Source of the DNA: Acidobacteria bacterium Ga0077534
Lineage (GTDB): Bacteria > Acidobacteriota > Blastocatellia > Pyrinomonadales > Pyrinomonadaceae
Assembly (NCBI GenBank): GCA_001464455.1
Contig: LNEI01000029.1
Span: 1-64,000, forward strand
DNA: 64,000 nt
Direction of reading: 5' to 3'
The notes beneath the pieces were generated by a model. The model was not told the DNA's origin, ran no database searches, and saw only the letters and a program-made list of their open reading frames with translations. Below, in pieces: positions 62,178 through 64,000 of the stretch. The translations under genes and the position numbers were made by a program. Positions within the stretch are counted from its first letter, which is position 1; each line of letters opens with the position of its first letter.

Positions 62178-62600
62178 CTACTTCACATTCCGTTTAGCCA
62201 TTGCCATCAGTTCTTCCGGCATCCATTTGTCCAGGTTCTTTTCTTCAGCCCCGGCTATGCCTCGATTGCGGTTTCGCCATTCTTTAGCGGGGTCGTCTTC
62301 GCGGCCCGATTGTATTGGATAGTTTTCGACTTGTTCGAGGCTAATGACTATCCCCTGCGCAATATCTTTCCAGTCTTCGTTCTGGATACCGCGAAGCACT
62401 ACAGGCAGTCCGGCGGTCCAATCCTCTTCCGGAGCGATGTTATCGTACTCGGGAATGGTCAGAAATGCCGGATCAGGGAACGGCTTTCCGCTAAATTCGC
62501 TGACGATCTGTGCTGAAACGTCCTTGTACGAAGCGGCCGGATTAGCCTTTCGCATGTCGAGTGCCCGTCGGAAAATATCTGAAACTGTCGTCGTGCTCAT
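62178..62600 (-). CDS. Hypothetical cytosolic protein
   Basis: 140 residues with no signal peptide or membrane segment, acidic and probably mixed helical. No family recognised. The open frame, its start at ATG 62600 and its spacing from the convergent MBL gene (6 bases) support a real gene. Confidence 0.6.
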   Translation of the reverse strand: MSTTTVSDIFRRALDMRKANPAASYKDVSAQIVSEFSGKPFPDPAFLTIPEYDNIAPEEDWTAGLPVVLRGIQNEDWKDIAQGIVISLEQVENYPIQSGREDDPAKEWRNRNRGIAGAEEKNLDKWMPEELMAMAKRNVK

Positions 62601-62733
62601 GATTAGAAATTAACACAGATGACCGCCGAAATTAAGTTTGAAAGCTCGCATCTGAGCCTTAGCTCGCAGGCTACAACTTTTTCCTTGTCACTCCGCATCT
62701 GAAAAGTTAGTCTTGAGAACATAGTAGAGCTTT

Positions 62734-63396
62734 ATGAAGTTGATTCTTTGCCTTTTCATCCTTTTAGTTAGCTTTGTCTGCACATTTGCCCAGAATGAGC
62801 AGGCGCCGATCCTCGAAAAGGAGATCGAGTATCGCGATTGGACGTATAAGAGCATTCGAACCGGCGAAGACGTAAATCTCCGAGCCTATGCTGCGGATAA
62901 GAAACTAACGATCGTTGTCTATTTTGCCCCCTGGTGTGGAAATTGGCGCTACGACGCGCCGATGCTAAGGCGGTTCTATGAAAAGTACAAGGACAAGGGA
63001 CTAGGGATCATCGCCGTCGGGCTCTATGACCCGCTCGACTCGATGAAAGCAAGTGTCAATGAACTCAAGATCCCTTTCCCCGCAGTTTACGAGTCGGCGG
63101 AGCGTGGTGCAAAGCAAACCTCGCTGCATTACAAATATCGGCGATATGTCGGGGACCTTCGCAATTGGGGATCGCCTTGGTACATATTCCTGATGCCTTC
63201 GAGGATGGAGAAAATAGGCGACACGCTCACCAAAAAGACCTTTATCATCAACGGCGAGATCATCGAAGCCGAAGGCGAAGCGTTTATCCGTAAGCATCTC
63301 GGCTTGTCCGGCGACACGAAAGCGTCGGTCGCGAAATCAGATAAGATCGAGGTTTGCGACCCCGACACCAAGACGGTCGAACTTAAGAAACCCTAG
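62734..63396 (+). CDS. Secreted thioredoxin-fold protein with single active-site cysteine
   Basis: 220 residues. Signal peptide (ending TFAQ) and a TlpA/ResA-like thioredoxin fold, with VVYFAPWCGNWRYDAPML, GLGIIAVGL, PFPAVYES and KKTFIINGEI. The normal CxxC is WCGNWR here: the second cysteine is Trp. It cannot do standard dithiol exchange, though a one-cysteine (peroxidase-, glutaredoxin- or binding-type) role is possible. Further Cys near the C-terminus (EVCDPD) could pair with it. Its stop lies 3 bases from the next, convergent gene. Confidence 0.7.
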   Translation: MKLILCLFILLVSFVCTFAQNEQAPILEKEIEYRDWTYKSIRTGEDVNLRAYAADKKLTIVVYFAPWCGNWRYDAPMLRRFYEKYKDKGLGIIAVGLYDPLDSMKASVNELKIPFPAVYESAERGAKQTSLHYKYRRYVGDLRNWGSPWYIFLMPSRMEKIGDTLTKKTFIINGEIIEAEGEAFIRKHLGLSGDTKASVAKSDKIEVCDPDTKTVELKKP

Positions 63397-63398
63397 TC

Positions 63399-63935
63399 TT
63401 ACAGGGGCAACAAAGCTAAGGCATCGGTCAGTTTCTTCCCTATCTCTCGCAGCGGATCTTTCGCCGCAACGAATTTACCAGCGATCGCGAGATCTTCTGA
63501 CTCGGCGGAAAGGTCTGAAATACCCTCAAGGGCCGGGAGGTATTTCTGTAGTGCGGGCTTTACGCGAAACTCCGATTCGAGTATTCCGAGGCCAACTTTG
63601 ATATTCCGAATTGCCTCTACGATCTCTGCCTTTTTTGCGCGGATCTTGGCAGCGGTTGCGGGGCGAAGGTTGCCTGCCCTAGCATCTGCATCTGCGACTT
63701 CCAAACCCTGAGCTATTACCCCGAGCTTTTCCTCGAAATCAGTAACGTTAGACAGTTGAATGTCGACCTTCTCACGGCCAGCTCGTACGTCCAGCGGCGG
63801 GAGGATCTTTACCGGGGCGGTCGCAGGCGGTTTTTTCGGTGCCGGTTTCTTTGTCGTTTTTTTCTGGGCCGCTGCCGAAATAGTGAATATCAATAGAAAA
63901 CTCAGCCCAAACGCCGCAATTCGAAAATCTCTCAT
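63399..63935 (-). CDS. Hypothetical secreted helical protein
   Basis: 178 residues with a signal peptide (ending SAAAQ), a Lys/Pro-rich spacer (KKTTKKPAPKKPPATAP) and a mostly helical body. No known family. The spacer resembles envelope proteins that reach from the membrane to the wall. It likely has its start at ATG 63935; the sequence to the window end (63936-64000) shows no gene. Confidence 0.6.
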   Translation of the reverse strand: MRDFRIAAFGLSFLLIFTISAAAQKKTTKKPAPKKPPATAPVKILPPLDVRAGREKVDIQLSNVTDFEEKLGVIAQGLEVADADARAGNLRPATAAKIRAKKAEIVEAIRNIKVGLGILESEFRVKPALQKYLPALEGISDLSAESEDLAIAGKFVAAKDPLREIGKKLTDALALLPL

Positions 63936-64000
63936 ATCAGTTACCTTCTGTTAAATAGAGCCGAAAAGCATTATTATAGCAATAATGCTTCAGCGTTTGT

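Overview
The window looks like chromosome of an Acidobacteriota bacterium, most likely Blastocatellia/Pyrinomonadales. This is inferred from gene content: a VWA protein of the acidobacterial VWFA-related type, an Oar-like TonB receptor with an N-terminal carboxypeptidase-regulatory domain, large secreted proteins with Thr-Pro linkers, betaine-lipid genes and many secreted proteins of unknown function. Genes lie on both strands in short operons. I saw no rRNA, tRNA, CRISPR array, transposase or integrase.

Layout. 1-2046: 3' end of a repetitive surface/fibre protein with an S74-type chaperone tail. 2398-7929: serA, a Tat-exported GH109-like oxidoreductase, a PilZ protein, a 3D-domain cell-wall protein, aguB and a small secreted protein. 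8052-16852: a DUF58 protein, an unusual His/Cys-dyad plus methyltransferase fusion followed by a Glu/Asp-racemase homologue, a META protein, SpoIIM and zinc-ribbon membrane proteins, an ABC exporter and ribA. 16945-24455: TonB receptor, TPR protein, HD hydrolase, TonB-C-like protein and PlsC. 24515-31102 and 37632-39419: three secreted proteins, all minus strand, that end in the same cohesin-like plus carboxypeptidase-regulatory cassette; the largest also carries a dockerin-like segment.

31582-37510: a plus-strand block inserted between those surface genes. It encodes a GH46-like endolysin, a holin-like protein, two overlapping spanin-like proteins, an SPP1-gp6-type portal, a scaffold-like protein, a major capsid protein and a small connector-like protein, with one opposite-strand membrane gene inside. 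Terminase, tail and integrase are absent. Three of its spacers hold degenerate heptamer arrays that abut start codons, and a fourth holds a 28-bp inverted repeat. It is either a decayed prophage or a reduced capsid/lysis element, and it is the most unusual region here.

39533-53706: a PHP phosphoesterase, btaBA (betaine lipid synthesis), a beta-propeller/amidohydrolase fusion, the VWA protein, aguA, a one-chain RelE-like/Xre toxin-antitoxin-like fusion, a UvrD-type helicase, a cytochrome c and an M48 protease. 53849-58402: pstSCAB-phoU with upstream repeats resembling a Pho box. 58454-63935: nadA, a two-domain YbaY/YscW-like secreted protein, an MBL hydrolase, a single-cysteine thioredoxin-fold protein and two hypotheticals.

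Links between genes: aguA and aguB together convert agmatine to putrescine although about 40 kb apart. The pst-phoU operon and btaBA both fit adaptation to phosphate limitation. The Pho-box-like motif upstream of pstS recurs between the zinc-ribbon/SpoIIM genes and the ABC exporter.
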